DNA of 49,529 nucleotides, taken from assembly GCA_052390415.1 (NCBI GenBank), contig JBQTGY010000003.1, positions 1 to 49,529 of the forward strand, read 5' to 3'. Source of the DNA: JANNWF01 sp052390415 (GTDB lineage: Bacteria; Pseudomonadota; Gammaproteobacteria; Xanthomonadales; Xanthomonadaceae). Shown here piece by piece: positions 35,301 to 43,624 of the stretch (position 1 is the first letter of the stretch; every line of letters starts with the position of its first letter). The notes below the pieces were generated by a model. That model searched no databases, was not told where the DNA came from, and saw only the letters and a program-made list of their open reading frames with translations. A program made the position numbers and the translations under genes.

Positions 35301-35488
35301 TGACCACCGGCACGACGATTGCCGGTCTCTTCTCGCTGGCGGTGGGGCTCGGCGGCCAGTCGCTGCTGTGGGGCCCGGTGGCGTCGAGCATCGTCTGGGG
35401 GCTGGCCTTCTCGGCGGTGCTGACCTTGTTCGTGATTCCGACCCTTTACCGCTTCTTCATGCGCCAACGGCGGCCAGTGGCGATCTGA
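32396..35488 (+). CDS. RND-family efflux pump, inner-membrane transporter (AcrB superfamily)
   Basis: The 1030-residue pump has the family layout: a first membrane helix (NHPLANIAFVVVILMGALAY), a large periplasmic loop beginning PREQDPEINF, and a central membrane block with the helix 4-6 region including GMLVDDAVVIVESIYYRM, where paired aspartates carry protons. The second loop and second membrane block follow, ending in VIPTLYRFFMRQRR. It exports drugs, metabolites or lipophilic compounds by proton antiport. The ATG at 32396 suits the conserved N-terminus; a TTG at 32363 would add 11 polar residues. It forms an operon with the adaptor. Confidence 0.94.
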   Translation: MSIVRSLITNHPLANIAFVVVILMGALAYQKMPREQDPEINFNWVNISTALPGASAQDVENRITNPLEDSLRNVQDIRFVVSTSREGVSNILVRFREIPVRVFDKRITDVRREIQNKFNAELPSEAVDPVILEITTSNGFPTAMLALRGQASDEHLRFAARQVKDDLERISGVDQVTAIGFQDPELHVEFDPAALASRGLLATDLADGLRIWFRDTFAGKVRTGDGEWLVRVSDTSPDPEAIAGFVLQPRGMADAQVPLDAVAAVRRDRVTPRTLSAMDGQPMVLMSVTKVGYTNTLQLVERIHDYVERKNAVLADSGLSLVMTDDQTIPTREALGIMQNNAVLGLLLVLAVCWVFLGSRIAALVSLGVVFSVAGTFWFLDIWGSTLNVSVLLGVVIVLGMLVDDAVVIVESIYYRMQRGMDALPAALDALREVGLPVLAAVSTTIAAFLPLMLLPGIIGKFMFVIPFVVTVGLLVSLVEAMWMLPAHIGALGARSISRSRTQALRERYTQRVRVAYTRALIHVMRHPGRYLAFALALFIGAVAALAGGMVKFQFFAFDPIRLYYVNVDMPPDSSIDATLRQTMRVEEVVRAHLREGEARSVVSMTGIKFTEVEPVFGDQYGQIAVSLNPSTPDARSLDEIIEGMRKAVESTPGRATLSFLKISGGPPAGKPISVKVRADDFVELRAAAAAIKAEVAKIPGTRDIVDNDVAGRDELSLQVDVEAARRAGLDPGAVARLVRLHVDGEVVADLRDRGEKVELRVRATPRSVQQIEAVLDDPIALPGGGMSTLRALVHAEQGKSPGMIRHWNLRRAITIEADLDPDLIDTVEANRLLVEAWDRERPAFPNTNLDFSGELDDIEESLDAMGGLFLLGIGLIYLILAAQFRSYFQPLLILVTVPLAFTGVTLGLLVSGNPLSLYTLYGIIALTGIAVNAAIVLISAANDRRATGMRTLHATIYAARRRVIAIIMTTGTTIAGLFSLAVGLGGQSLLWGPVASSIVWGLAFSAVLTLFVIPTLYRFFMRQRRPVAI

Positions 35489-35564
35489 AGGCGGTTCATG
35501 GAAATGACCAAGATTGATGTGGCGGCGATTGAGAAAGCTCGGCAGGGGTGAAGTCTCAAGAAAG

Positions 35565-37286
35565 CTACGGCCCCTCAAACCCGTTCGCGAACACCTGCGT
35601 CGATGCACCCGTCGGCAACACCAGCAGGTTCGCCGAACGCGCCGGCAGGTTCGCCAGCGTCAGGGTCGTGCCGTTGATGGTGCCGGTGCCCACTTGGGTG
35701 ACGTCTGAATTTGCATCGAAGCGGTACAGGGTCCAGGCACCGTTCACCGGCGCTGCCAGCGAAATCTGCGCGGTCGTCGCCCCGACATCCTTGTTGATCA
35801 ATACCACCATCAAACGTTCACCGACGCGCTCGACTGCATAGGCACCGAGCAGATCGATGTTCGCGCTGGTCGCACGCACGCTGTCGCCTTCGATGCGACT
35901 GCCATTGCCATCAAAGTCTAGGAACAGGCGGAACGCACGTTCCACCCGCGATCCCGGCGGCGGTGCGGTCCAGCGTGTGGCCAGATCCACGCCTTCGCGG
36001 CCGAAGATCGCCAGTGCTTCGGCCTGAGCCAGCGCGCCGCTTGCACCTTGATTCGGGCCCCAGTTGTATTCGGTGATCGCGAGTTTGGTTCCAGGGCACT
36101 CAGCCTGAATCCATTCACGCACGCGCGGGATCAGTCGCGGTTTGTCGTAGTGGTATTGATCGAAATCACCGAGGTCGCCCATCCATGATTCCGCCACCCA
36201 GGTCGGGTCGTACAGCTCCTTCAGCGAACGCAGACGTTTGGCCGAGTTCGCCGTGTTCTCGGACACGCCATTGTTGTCACCGAAGTCCACCACATCACTG
36301 CCCTGCGGGTAGTAGTGCAGGTCCAGATAATCGACCACGCGCAGGCCGGTCGCCTGTTCATGCGCGCAGACCTGGCGCAGGAACCACTGCACGAACGGCA
36401 CGCCGCCATGCGCCGTGCGGTCCGGCCCGAGCAGGCAATTGTCCGCCGCCGATCCGAACAGATCGCAGTAACCCCAGGTCACCGGCCCGAAGATCTTCGC
36501 GCCGGGATCTTCCGCCTTGATCGCCGTCGCATAGGCGACCGTCTTGCTCCAGATCTCGTCGTACGTCGCAGGCAACGGATGCACATCGCGATGGGTGGAA
36601 TTCCACAGCATCACCTCGTTGTCGAGCGAGTAATAACGAACCCCGCCGTTCGCCGCACTGCCGTGACGCGTCTTCAGATGCGCAACCCAACTGCGCGCCC
36701 AGGTGTGATCACTCGCGAACGAGGTGTCGGTCGGATCGTTGCCGACGATCTGGTGCGGCCCGTTGCCGGGCGTATCCACACAAAAGCCGGTGGTGTTCTG
36801 CGCGATGTTGCATTCGCCATTGCCGCCATCAGCATCGAAGGTGCCACCGTTCTGCAACTGCGCCCCGTACTTGGAAATTGAATAGCCGTAGCGTTTGGCG
36901 CGCAGGTTCAACGGCGTCCAGCCAATCGTGCCGATGGTTTGGATGGGCTCGGCGCCCGCCGCCAACGTCTCGGCGAGAAACTGGTTCGCAGTGGAATTGT
37001 TCGGCAGCCCAACGCCATTGCCCTCCGACACATTGAGGAAAACGAAATCAAACCCGCGATTACTGACATCCACCTGCCAGTTGTAACGCGTGGTCGCATT
37101 GCCACCCGAGCGCCGCACAGTGAACCCGGGATCGACCAACTGCGAAACCGCGCCGAAATTGACCCCGTAGATTTCCGGATTGATGGCGCGACGCTGCTGC
37201 GACACGTCCACATTGACCGCGACCGTCGCCGCAGTCGCAACGCTGGACACCAAAGCCCCTGCCAGCAGCCACCAGGTACGGTTCAT
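35565..37286 (-). CDS. Glycoside hydrolase family 44 (endoglucanase/xyloglucanase)
   Basis: The 573-residue secreted enzyme has a signal peptide (MNRTWWLLAGALVSSVATA). The GH44 barrel contains the acid/base E224 (YYSLDNEVMLWN) and the nucleophile E406 (LAITEYNWGP). A beta-sandwich domain (about 480-560) and the C-terminal tag QVFANGFEGP follow. Family members cut beta-1,4-glucan and xyloglucan internally. GAGGTG at 4 nt supports the ATG at 37286. No other plant-polymer genes adjoin it. The tag may direct export or surface retention in this order. Confidence 0.93.
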   Translation of the reverse strand: MNRTWWLLAGALVSSVATAATVAVNVDVSQQRRAINPEIYGVNFGAVSQLVDPGFTVRRSGGNATTRYNWQVDVSNRGFDFVFLNVSEGNGVGLPNNSTANQFLAETLAAGAEPIQTIGTIGWTPLNLRAKRYGYSISKYGAQLQNGGTFDADGGNGECNIAQNTTGFCVDTPGNGPHQIVGNDPTDTSFASDHTWARSWVAHLKTRHGSAANGGVRYYSLDNEVMLWNSTHRDVHPLPATYDEIWSKTVAYATAIKAEDPGAKIFGPVTWGYCDLFGSAADNCLLGPDRTAHGGVPFVQWFLRQVCAHEQATGLRVVDYLDLHYYPQGSDVVDFGDNNGVSENTANSAKRLRSLKELYDPTWVAESWMGDLGDFDQYHYDKPRLIPRVREWIQAECPGTKLAITEYNWGPNQGASGALAQAEALAIFGREGVDLATRWTAPPPGSRVERAFRLFLDFDGNGSRIEGDSVRATSANIDLLGAYAVERVGERLMVVLINKDVGATTAQISLAAPVNGAWTLYRFDANSDVTQVGTGTINGTTLTLANLPARSANLLVLPTGASTQVFANGFEGP

Positions 37287-37597
37287 CGGGCACCTCGCTG
37301 CGGTTGAAGCGACGACGGGTGTGGGGATCATATCCGTGGGCACCTTGCCGACGTGAAATTCGTGGGGAGACGGTTGGATCACACACCAGCCGAGTTGCAG
37401 GCCCGGCTCCTTCTCCCCGCGCGCGGAGAGAAGGAGACGCCATTGGCAGGTCGACCAATGGAACAGGTTCGCCGGTTCTTATAGTGACCGCCAGCTTTCC
37501 CGAAGCAGAACGGCCATCGCTCGCCGCGTTCAATTTCCTCGGTCACCTTTTCCTGCCTTGTCTCGTCGCCATTGCCTCCGTTCATTCCCGAATCACG
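37287..37597. other. Intergenic region upstream of GH44 and the conserved hypothetical
   Basis: These 311 bp separate divergent starts and include one strong hairpin repeat (37407-37436). An in-frame extension of the downstream gene reaches 37304 but is arginine-rich and reads through the hairpin, so it is not accepted as coding. Confidence 0.4.
37407..37436. repeat. Intergenic hairpin repeat CTCCTTCTC...GAGAAGGAG
   Basis: Perfect 9-bp arms enclose a further GC palindrome CCGCGCGCGG, giving an almost fully paired 30-bp stem. This is typical of dispersed intergenic hairpins in GC-rich gammaproteobacteria. No T-run follows. Confidence 0.6.
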
Positions 37598-38215
37598 ATG
37601 CCGAAACAATTTTGGTGGTTGATCGGCCTGTGTTTGCTCGGCTTTGTTTACCGGGTCGGCCAGCCCGGCCCGCTATTCCCACCGTCCCAGATTCCGCAGG
37701 CTGCGGGACGGGTTATCGCGCCGGATCCTCCGATCCAGCGACTCATCTCGAATGCAACGCCACAGACCTATCTCGATCTTGAGTTGCAGCCGTTGGCAGA
37801 ATTCGAGTTCGATGCACGATTGCTTTCGTTGGCTTGGTACAGCCAAGGCACCGAAGCCAACTACAGCCCGGTAGATCTCGGCATCGCCTGGGGAGCGATG
37901 AGCGACAGCGCCAACATCGACGCGCTGGACTGGAGCCATGGCAGCCGCTTCCTCAACTACCGCTATGCCTCACAACCGCCGATCCCGCAGCGCGAACTGG
38001 ATCGCTCGGTCGCCAACCTGCATGTACTTCCAGCATCAGCAGAGGTGTTACGCAAGATCGAGCAACTGCGAGCCGGCCAACGCATCGTCGGCCGCGGCAT
38101 TCTGGTCGCTGCCACGCGCGCGGACGGCTGGCGGTGGAACTCTTCGTTGTCCCGTGAGGATACGGGTGCAGGTGCGTGTGAACTGTTGCTGCTTAGCGAT
38201 ATCAGCGTGCGGTGA
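37598..38215 (+). CDS. Conserved hypothetical membrane-anchored protein
   Basis: The 205-residue protein has one N-terminal helix (FWWLIGLCLLGFVYRV) and a periplasmic domain with distinctive stretches: VDLGIAWGAMSDSANIDAL, PPIPQRELDRSVANLHVLPA and the C-terminal WNSSLSREDTGAGACELLLL. I recall similar unnamed proteins in other proteobacteria sharing the WGxMSD, ANxHxIPA and RED(S/T)GAGACE elements, but know no function. The ATG at 37598 is chosen because it opens the membrane anchor directly; the ribosome binding site is weak. Confidence 0.7.
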   Translation: MPKQFWWLIGLCLLGFVYRVGQPGPLFPPSQIPQAAGRVIAPDPPIQRLISNATPQTYLDLELQPLAEFEFDARLLSLAWYSQGTEANYSPVDLGIAWGAMSDSANIDALDWSHGSRFLNYRYASQPPIPQRELDRSVANLHVLPASAEVLRKIEQLRAGQRIVGRGILVAATRADGWRWNSSLSREDTGAGACELLLLSDISVR

Positions 38216-38410
38216 GCGGGGTTGAGCGCACGTTGACGGGGCCGGGATTGGCGGCGCAACTGTTGACTGTGCTGGCGACACACAAGGGTGGCTCGCCGTG
38301 AAGTTACGCGTCCACCCCCACCACGTGAACACGTCGATCGGCTTGATCGACTTTCCATTAATCTGCCGGACCGATGCCCGTTCAGCCTCGGCCTGAGAGG
38401 TTCCATCCGC

Positions 38411-39889
38411 ATGCGACACATCGGCCTGACGTTCACCCTCGCTGTAGCTCTGACAGCGCATCCGGCAATCAGCGCAACTCCACCCTCGCCCACGCAATTC
38501 GCCTCCTATGCGCAAACGCTGCTGGCCGAGACCTACCGCACCGACGCACCTGGGGTAGCGGTGTTGGTGATGCGCGGGGATGAGGTGTTGTTTCGGAGTG
38601 CGCGCGGTCAGGCTGATGTTGAAGCTGGCGTGGCACTAACGGCGGCGGATCGCTTCCGAATCGGCTCGGTAACCAAACCGATCACTGCGGCTGGGCTGCT
38701 GACGTTGGTCGACGCCGGAAAAGTATCTCTGCCGGATCCACTTTCGAAGTATTTGCCGGACTATCCCGGTGGCGCGGGCATCACCGTCGCGCAGTTGCTC
38801 AATCACACTTCCGGGATCAAGGACTACACCGCCATACCGGGGACTTGGGATGGGCCGATCAAACGCAACCTCACGACCGTGCAACTGGTGGATTATTTCA
38901 AGAACGAAGCGCCCGATTTCGCGCCGGGGGACGCCTGGAGTTACAGCAACTCCGGCTATGTGCTGGTCGGTGCAGTGATCGAAGCGGCCAGTGGTCATCC
39001 TTGGCATCTGCATCTCGAACAGGCCTTGTTCACGCCGCTGGCCATGCATGACACGGGTTACGGCGCCGACCCGTATGTCATCGCGCGTCAGGTAAAGGGT
39101 TACACCACCAACGGCAAGGCTCCGCAGTCGCCGTTGCAGATCAGCATGACGCAGCCACATGCCGCAGGCGCGCTGGTGTCGAGCGTCGACGATCTGGCCC
39201 GATTCAGTCGCGCCTTGCACAAAGGGCGAGTGCTCAAGCCCGCCACTTACGCGCGCATGATCACGCCGGTCGGCGGGGCAAAGGACATCGGTTACGCCTT
39301 CGGCTTCGAAACCAACGCCGTGCGGGGCAGGCCATCGCTGGAACACAGCGGTGGTATTCCCGGCTTCACGGCGCATCTGACCTACGTGCCGGGGCCAGAC
39401 GTGACCGTGGCCGCGCTGCACAACAGTGAGACCCCTTCCCCAACGCAGGAACCGCGCGCCCTTGCACGCCGGCTTGCCGCAGCCGCACTGGGCGATCCGT
39501 ATCCGGTGGTGAACCCCGTGCGCGTGGACGTCGCGCTGCTCAAGCAGTACGAAGGCGTGTATCGCGTCGATGCTGATTCGACGCGCACGCTGCGCCTTGT
39601 CGATGGAGTATTGACCGCCCAACGCACCGATCGGCCGCGCGAAGTGCTCACCGCGATCGCGGACGACACCTTCCTGTACTCCAACGGCTTCGACCGAATC
39701 CGGATGGAACGCGACGCCTCGGGAAACGTCTCCGGCATGCGCTTCTTTGCCGAAGGTGAAGGCGAAGGCACTGTTGCCCGACTCGAAACCCAGAAGGTGT
39801 GGATGATTATCGCTTTGGTTGCTGCAATCGGCCTGCTCACGGCCCTGCTATTTGCCAGGCGCACCATGCGAAGCGGCCGGACGATTTGA
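38411..39889 (+). CDS. Serine beta-lactamase-like hydrolase with C-terminal membrane helix
   Basis: The 492-residue exported protein has a signal peptide (to about residue 21), nucleophile motif SVTK at 86-89, YSN at 178-180, and HSGG in LEHSGGIPGF. All three class C catalytic motifs are therefore intact. After the catalytic domain comes a lipocalin-like extension (about 415-465) and a final hydrophobic helix (VWMIIALVAAIGLLTALLFA) anchoring it. It is probably a peptidase or esterase of the AmpC/DD-peptidase superfamily acting in the periplasm. It is the second such gene in the window and keeps the canonical YSN that the first lacks. Confidence 0.88.
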   Translation: MRHIGLTFTLAVALTAHPAISATPPSPTQFASYAQTLLAETYRTDAPGVAVLVMRGDEVLFRSARGQADVEAGVALTAADRFRIGSVTKPITAAGLLTLVDAGKVSLPDPLSKYLPDYPGGAGITVAQLLNHTSGIKDYTAIPGTWDGPIKRNLTTVQLVDYFKNEAPDFAPGDAWSYSNSGYVLVGAVIEAASGHPWHLHLEQALFTPLAMHDTGYGADPYVIARQVKGYTTNGKAPQSPLQISMTQPHAAGALVSSVDDLARFSRALHKGRVLKPATYARMITPVGGAKDIGYAFGFETNAVRGRPSLEHSGGIPGFTAHLTYVPGPDVTVAALHNSETPSPTQEPRALARRLAAAALGDPYPVVNPVRVDVALLKQYEGVYRVDADSTRTLRLVDGVLTAQRTDRPREVLTAIADDTFLYSNGFDRIRMERDASGNVSGMRFFAEGEGEGTVARLETQKVWMIIALVAAIGLLTALLFARRTMRSGRTI

Positions 39890-40034
39890 CGGCGAATTCA
39901 GGACACCAGATCAGGCATTGCGCATTGATGTGGATCGCAAGTCGCTGAGCCGCCATCCATCTGCAATCCCTTCCCCTGCAAGAATCAACGCTTGGGCCAC
40001 GCGACATGCTCCATGCAGGTCAACAGTCCCTGCA

Positions 40035-40475
40035 TCAAAGCACACCCGGCCGCTGGAAAATCGCCCGCGCATCCTCATGCCCCACCGGCAACGACGTGTG
40101 TTCATGCACGATCTTCCACCCGTCGCCTTCGGCTCGAAGCACCCAGGTCAGGCGATTCTGCAAGGCGCGCAGTTCTTGGCCGGTGCTGGAGATGGCGGCG
40201 TATTTGAAGACTGCGCTGGCGACCAGAAGGGGTGACACGCGATGCGCTTGCACGTCTGCCGCAGTCACTTGGACGCGTTCATCGCCCAGTGACGAAAGCC
40301 AGGCATCCACCGAGACCCTCCAGGCGTCTGCGCTCTCATACGACCACACGTCCCACGCGTCGAAGACCCGGGCGCTGGGGTCGTACAGGCGCATGAACGC
40401 GTCGACGTCGCGTTCGAAAACGGCACGTCGATAGGCTTCGATGAGACGGTGAACGGGTTGGTCCATTTCATTCAC
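40035..40475 (-). CDS. SnoaL-like / DUF4440 NTF2-fold protein
   Basis: The 146-residue soluble protein starts LIEAYRRAVFERDVDAFMRL and closes GDGWKIVHEHTSLPV, the standard SnoaL/DUF4440 pattern, forming an open beta-cone that binds small ligands. A GTG at 40475 follows GAGGAGG at 6 nt, a much better start than the in-frame TTG at 40514 overlapping the kinase stop or the ATG at 40466. It lies just downstream of the kinase fusion gene and is probably co-transcribed with it. Confidence 0.82.
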   Translation of the reverse strand: MNEMDQPVHRLIEAYRRAVFERDVDAFMRLYDPSARVFDAWDVWSYESADAWRVSVDAWLSSLGDERVQVTAADVQAHRVSPLLVASAVFKYAAISSTGQELRALQNRLTWVLRAEGDGWKIVHEHTSLPVGHEDARAIFQRPGVL

Positions 40476-40510
40476 GCAGAACCTCCTCAGTTCAGCGGCT
40501 GATTTGTGGT

Positions 40511-43483
40511 TCAAGGCGTAGGCTGACGACGCACCGGGCCGAGTTGGCGATCAAACCAATCCAGGGTGACGCCCATCACCTCCTGCATGCGTGGTGGCAT
40601 GTGCCCGCCGTCGAACACGTAATGCGCTTTGTCTTGTGGCGCGCTGCCGAGCAAATCCAGCAAACGCAGTTGATTGCTTTCCAGCGGGTAGCTGGCGTCA
40701 TAACGCCCACCCACCATCAGCACGGGCTGGCGCACGCGCGGGGCGAAGTTGACGACATCGAATTCGGGGGGCGTATCGGGTCGGCCGATGCCGCCAGAAA
40801 CCATCACGGCGGCCTGTAGGCGCGGCTCCATGGCCAGAGTGTGGAAACCGTTGTTGGCACCCAGACTCAGGCCGTAATAACCGATGCGGTTGGAATCTAT
40901 GTCCGGCCGCGCGACGAGGAAATCGACCACGCGGTTGGCATCCTTCACCCAGCCAATACGCAAGGTTCGCCACGCCTGCGGGCCGGCATCGGGTGGCAAA
41001 CGACGCTCGTGAGTGCCCGCATAGCTGGGGAAGGCGACCGCGCGACCGGAACGCACCAGAAACCCGAAGTCGCGGGTGCGTGTCTGATCCAGATTGGCGA
41101 CCAGGAATGCCGACGACGGCGGTCCGAACAACACCGCCTGATATGGCGGTTTGGCGTCGGTTGGCAGGTACAGTTTGAGGCGGAACGTGTTGCCACCGGT
41201 TTCCGCCGGAATGCGCCAGGTCTCGACGCGTCCGTACTCGCCGAGCTGGTCCGATTCCAGCTCCGCAGCGCTGCCGGCAGGTTCGTAGCGGAACAGACGG
41301 GCGTAAGCGGCGAACACGTCATCACTGATCGGAGGATTGCTGGCGATGGGTGCAGGCGATGGCGCGATCACTAGTTCGGCGTTCGGTGGCGTATCCAAGC
41401 GCGCGCAGCGAAATCCGATCTGGCGGTTGCGCGCCAAGGCATCGACGTTGTCGAAGTGATTAAACATGTAGGGGGACGAACCCCAATGACCGCCCAGGAT
41501 CAGGCGGCGCGAGGCAGCGCCGTTCTGCACCCACTCGGCCACATTGCCGGCAAGGTCATGATTGCCGAATGAGGTCAGCGCGCCTCGACTGGCCACCATC
41601 GCCGGTCCTTCACCATCGAAGTTCGCCAAGCCGAGAATGTTGGCAAACGCGCCATAGTCGGCCGCACGCAGCCAATGGTGCGCGGTGGGCAACGACTTGC
41701 CGACAAAACGTGCATAGGCGGCGGCTTCGTACCAACTCACCCCCGTGACCGGCAGCTGTTGCTCGCCCTTGCGATGCTGGCCGAGCTCCCACTCTGACGG
41801 GCCGGCGCGGCCGGTACTGTCGCGAAACAGCGATCTTGATTCGTCAAACGTCAGCGCGCGCCCATCGATGATGACGGCCTCCTGCCACCACTGCGGATCG
41901 GCATACCCACCCGCGTCGACGAAACGCTGGAATGCCGCATTGGTCACTTCGGTGCGGTCCAGCCAGAAGTCCTCCAGATCGGAAGCCGGAAATGCGTTGA
42001 AGCCAACCCGACCGCCTGGCACATGCACCATGTCGCTCGGTGCCGTTGCATCGTCTGCGATCAGCAGGATGCGCGGCAGGTCGCCGCGTGAGGCCAGTTC
42101 GAGCGTGCGATAGCCGGGTTTTTCGACGCGCCAACGCACTTGATCGAAAGGCAGCAGCGACCCACGTTGGTCGCTCTCGCCCATGTCGATCCAGGGCGAG
42201 CCGGGACGGTCATACGCATTGAGCCACAACTTCGCGCCGGGTGGCTCGGTAATCAGATCGCCAGGGATGCTCAGTTCGTTCCACCACTGCGCCAGCTCGG
42301 GATGCTTGGGAAATTGCTGCTCCAGACCGCGCAGTACCCCATAAGCCTCAACCCGGTGATCAACTTCCAGCATCTGCGCCATTTGGGCGATGCCTGCCGC
42401 CAACCGCGCAAGATCTTTGCGCGCCTGCCAGCCCTGTTGCCCTGCCCACGCCATCGCGCCAAGCACCACCAGTGCGACAGGCCACAACACATGCGGGCGC
42501 AGCAGTTTGCCTAGCGGTGTGGCGCGAGCGCGCCAGGCCTTGTCGATCTGTTGCAGCGCCGCCAGCGCCACGCCTGCATCCTGCGGGCGATCTGCTGGCG
42601 ACTTGCGCAGGCAGTGCAGCACCAGCCGCGCCAACGGCCTCGGACAATCACGACATTGATGCTGTAACGATTCCGGCTCGTCGCGCAGGATGCTGCTCAG
42701 CAGCGCCGCTTGCGAACTGCCCTGAAACGGCCGTCGACCGCTGAGCAATTCATACAGCAGCACGCCCAGCGCAAACACGTCGGTGCGTGCATCCACCGCG
42801 CGTCCTTCAACCTGTTCGGGTGCCATGTAGGCGGGTGTGCCGAGTAGGGTTCCGACAGTCGTATTGGGTGTGAGCTGGCGAGTCGCGGCGTCGTCAGCGG
42901 ACGGCGTCAGCAGGCAATACTTGGCCAAGCCGAAATCCACCAGCTTGACCAAGCCGCCCTGAGACAGCATCACGTTCGCCGGTTTGAGATCGCGATGCAC
43001 GATGCCGGCTGCATGCGCAGCGGCCAACGCCGATGCCACCGACAAACCGATGCGCAACGCCAGCTTGACGCCATGTTCACCGCGCCCCACCTGCGCCGCC
43101 AACGACTCACCGTCGACGTATTCCATCGCAATGAAGTCGACGTCGCCTTCCGCGCCGATGTCGTAGACAGTGACAATGTTGGGGTGATTCAGCCCCGAGG
43201 CCGCTTTGGCCTCCTGCTGGAAACGCAGTCGTGTCGACGGATCGTCGCGGCCGCCGCCATGCAGCGTCTTGATCGCGACCTTGCGCCCAAGCCGCTCGTC
43301 ACGTGCGAGAAATACCGCCCCCATGCCGCCCTCGCCGAGCTGCTGCAAGACCGTGTAGTTCGGAATGCGGGGATGGTTCAATGGCCGAGTCAGTGAGGGG
43401 CGGCAATTGCTGCGAGCGTAGCACTCGATCGAGGTTGCAGTACCGGCGCAGCCTGCCCGCTTGCGGTCACTCACTGCCTGCAA
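40511..43483 (-). CDS. Ser/Thr protein kinase fused to SUMF1-type domain and alpha/beta hydrolase
   Basis: Three modules lie in one chain of about 990 residues. The Hanks-type kinase (about 44-310) has GEGGMG, VAIK (K72), HRDLKPAN (163-170), DFGLA and APE, all intact. A membrane helix follows near 335-352. A formylglycine-enzyme-like (SUMF1) domain (about 485-715) has FWLDRTEVTNAAFQRFVDAG, PVTGVSWYEAAAYARFVGK and GNVAEWV. The C-terminal dienelactone-hydrolase-like domain has the nucleophile elbow GYYGLSLGAN and a late His in GGHMPP. The kinase is cytoplasmic and the other two domains are probably periplasmic, so it could be a receptor. The N-terminal start (TTG at 43483) is uncertain; a start nearer the kinase is possible. 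Confidence 0.9.
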   Translation of the reverse strand: MQAVSDRKRAGCAGTATSIECYARSNCRPSLTRPLNHPRIPNYTVLQQLGEGGMGAVFLARDERLGRKVAIKTLHGGGRDDPSTRLRFQQEAKAASGLNHPNIVTVYDIGAEGDVDFIAMEYVDGESLAAQVGRGEHGVKLALRIGLSVASALAAAHAAGIVHRDLKPANVMLSQGGLVKLVDFGLAKYCLLTPSADDAATRQLTPNTTVGTLLGTPAYMAPEQVEGRAVDARTDVFALGVLLYELLSGRRPFQGSSQAALLSSILRDEPESLQHQCRDCPRPLARLVLHCLRKSPADRPQDAGVALAALQQIDKAWRARATPLGKLLRPHVLWPVALVVLGAMAWAGQQGWQARKDLARLAAGIAQMAQMLEVDHRVEAYGVLRGLEQQFPKHPELAQWWNELSIPGDLITEPPGAKLWLNAYDRPGSPWIDMGESDQRGSLLPFDQVRWRVEKPGYRTLELASRGDLPRILLIADDATAPSDMVHVPGGRVGFNAFPASDLEDFWLDRTEVTNAAFQRFVDAGGYADPQWWQEAVIIDGRALTFDESRSLFRDSTGRAGPSEWELGQHRKGEQQLPVTGVSWYEAAAYARFVGKSLPTAHHWLRAADYGAFANILGLANFDGEGPAMVASRGALTSFGNHDLAGNVAEWVQNGAASRRLILGGHWGSSPYMFNHFDNVDALARNRQIGFRCARLDTPPNAELVIAPSPAPIASNPPISDDVFAAYARLFRYEPAGSAAELESDQLGEYGRVETWRIPAETGGNTFRLKLYLPTDAKPPYQAVLFGPPSSAFLVANLDQTRTRDFGFLVRSGRAVAFPSYAGTHERRLPPDAGPQAWRTLRIGWVKDANRVVDFLVARPDIDSNRIGYYGLSLGANNGFHTLAMEPRLQAAVMVSGGIGRPDTPPEFDVVNFAPRVRQPVLMVGGRYDASYPLESNQLRLLDLLGSAPQDKAHYVFDGGHMPPRMQEVMGVTLDWFDRQLGPVRRQPTP

Positions 43484-43624
43484 ACGGCCATTTCTTGCAC
43501 ACGGATTCTGCCAAGCTGATTGCCGGTGTCAGCGTGCAGCCGAGTGGTTTTGACCATCGCTCTGCCGCTTCCATTCGACGCTCCCCAACCCAATGCCTGT
43601 GAGCCGACCGAGACTGCACCCCCA

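Noticed and set aside
40544..41374. Plus-strand frames inside the kinase fusion gene
   Set aside because: Both are shadows of the hydrolase and linker regions of the minus-strand gene.
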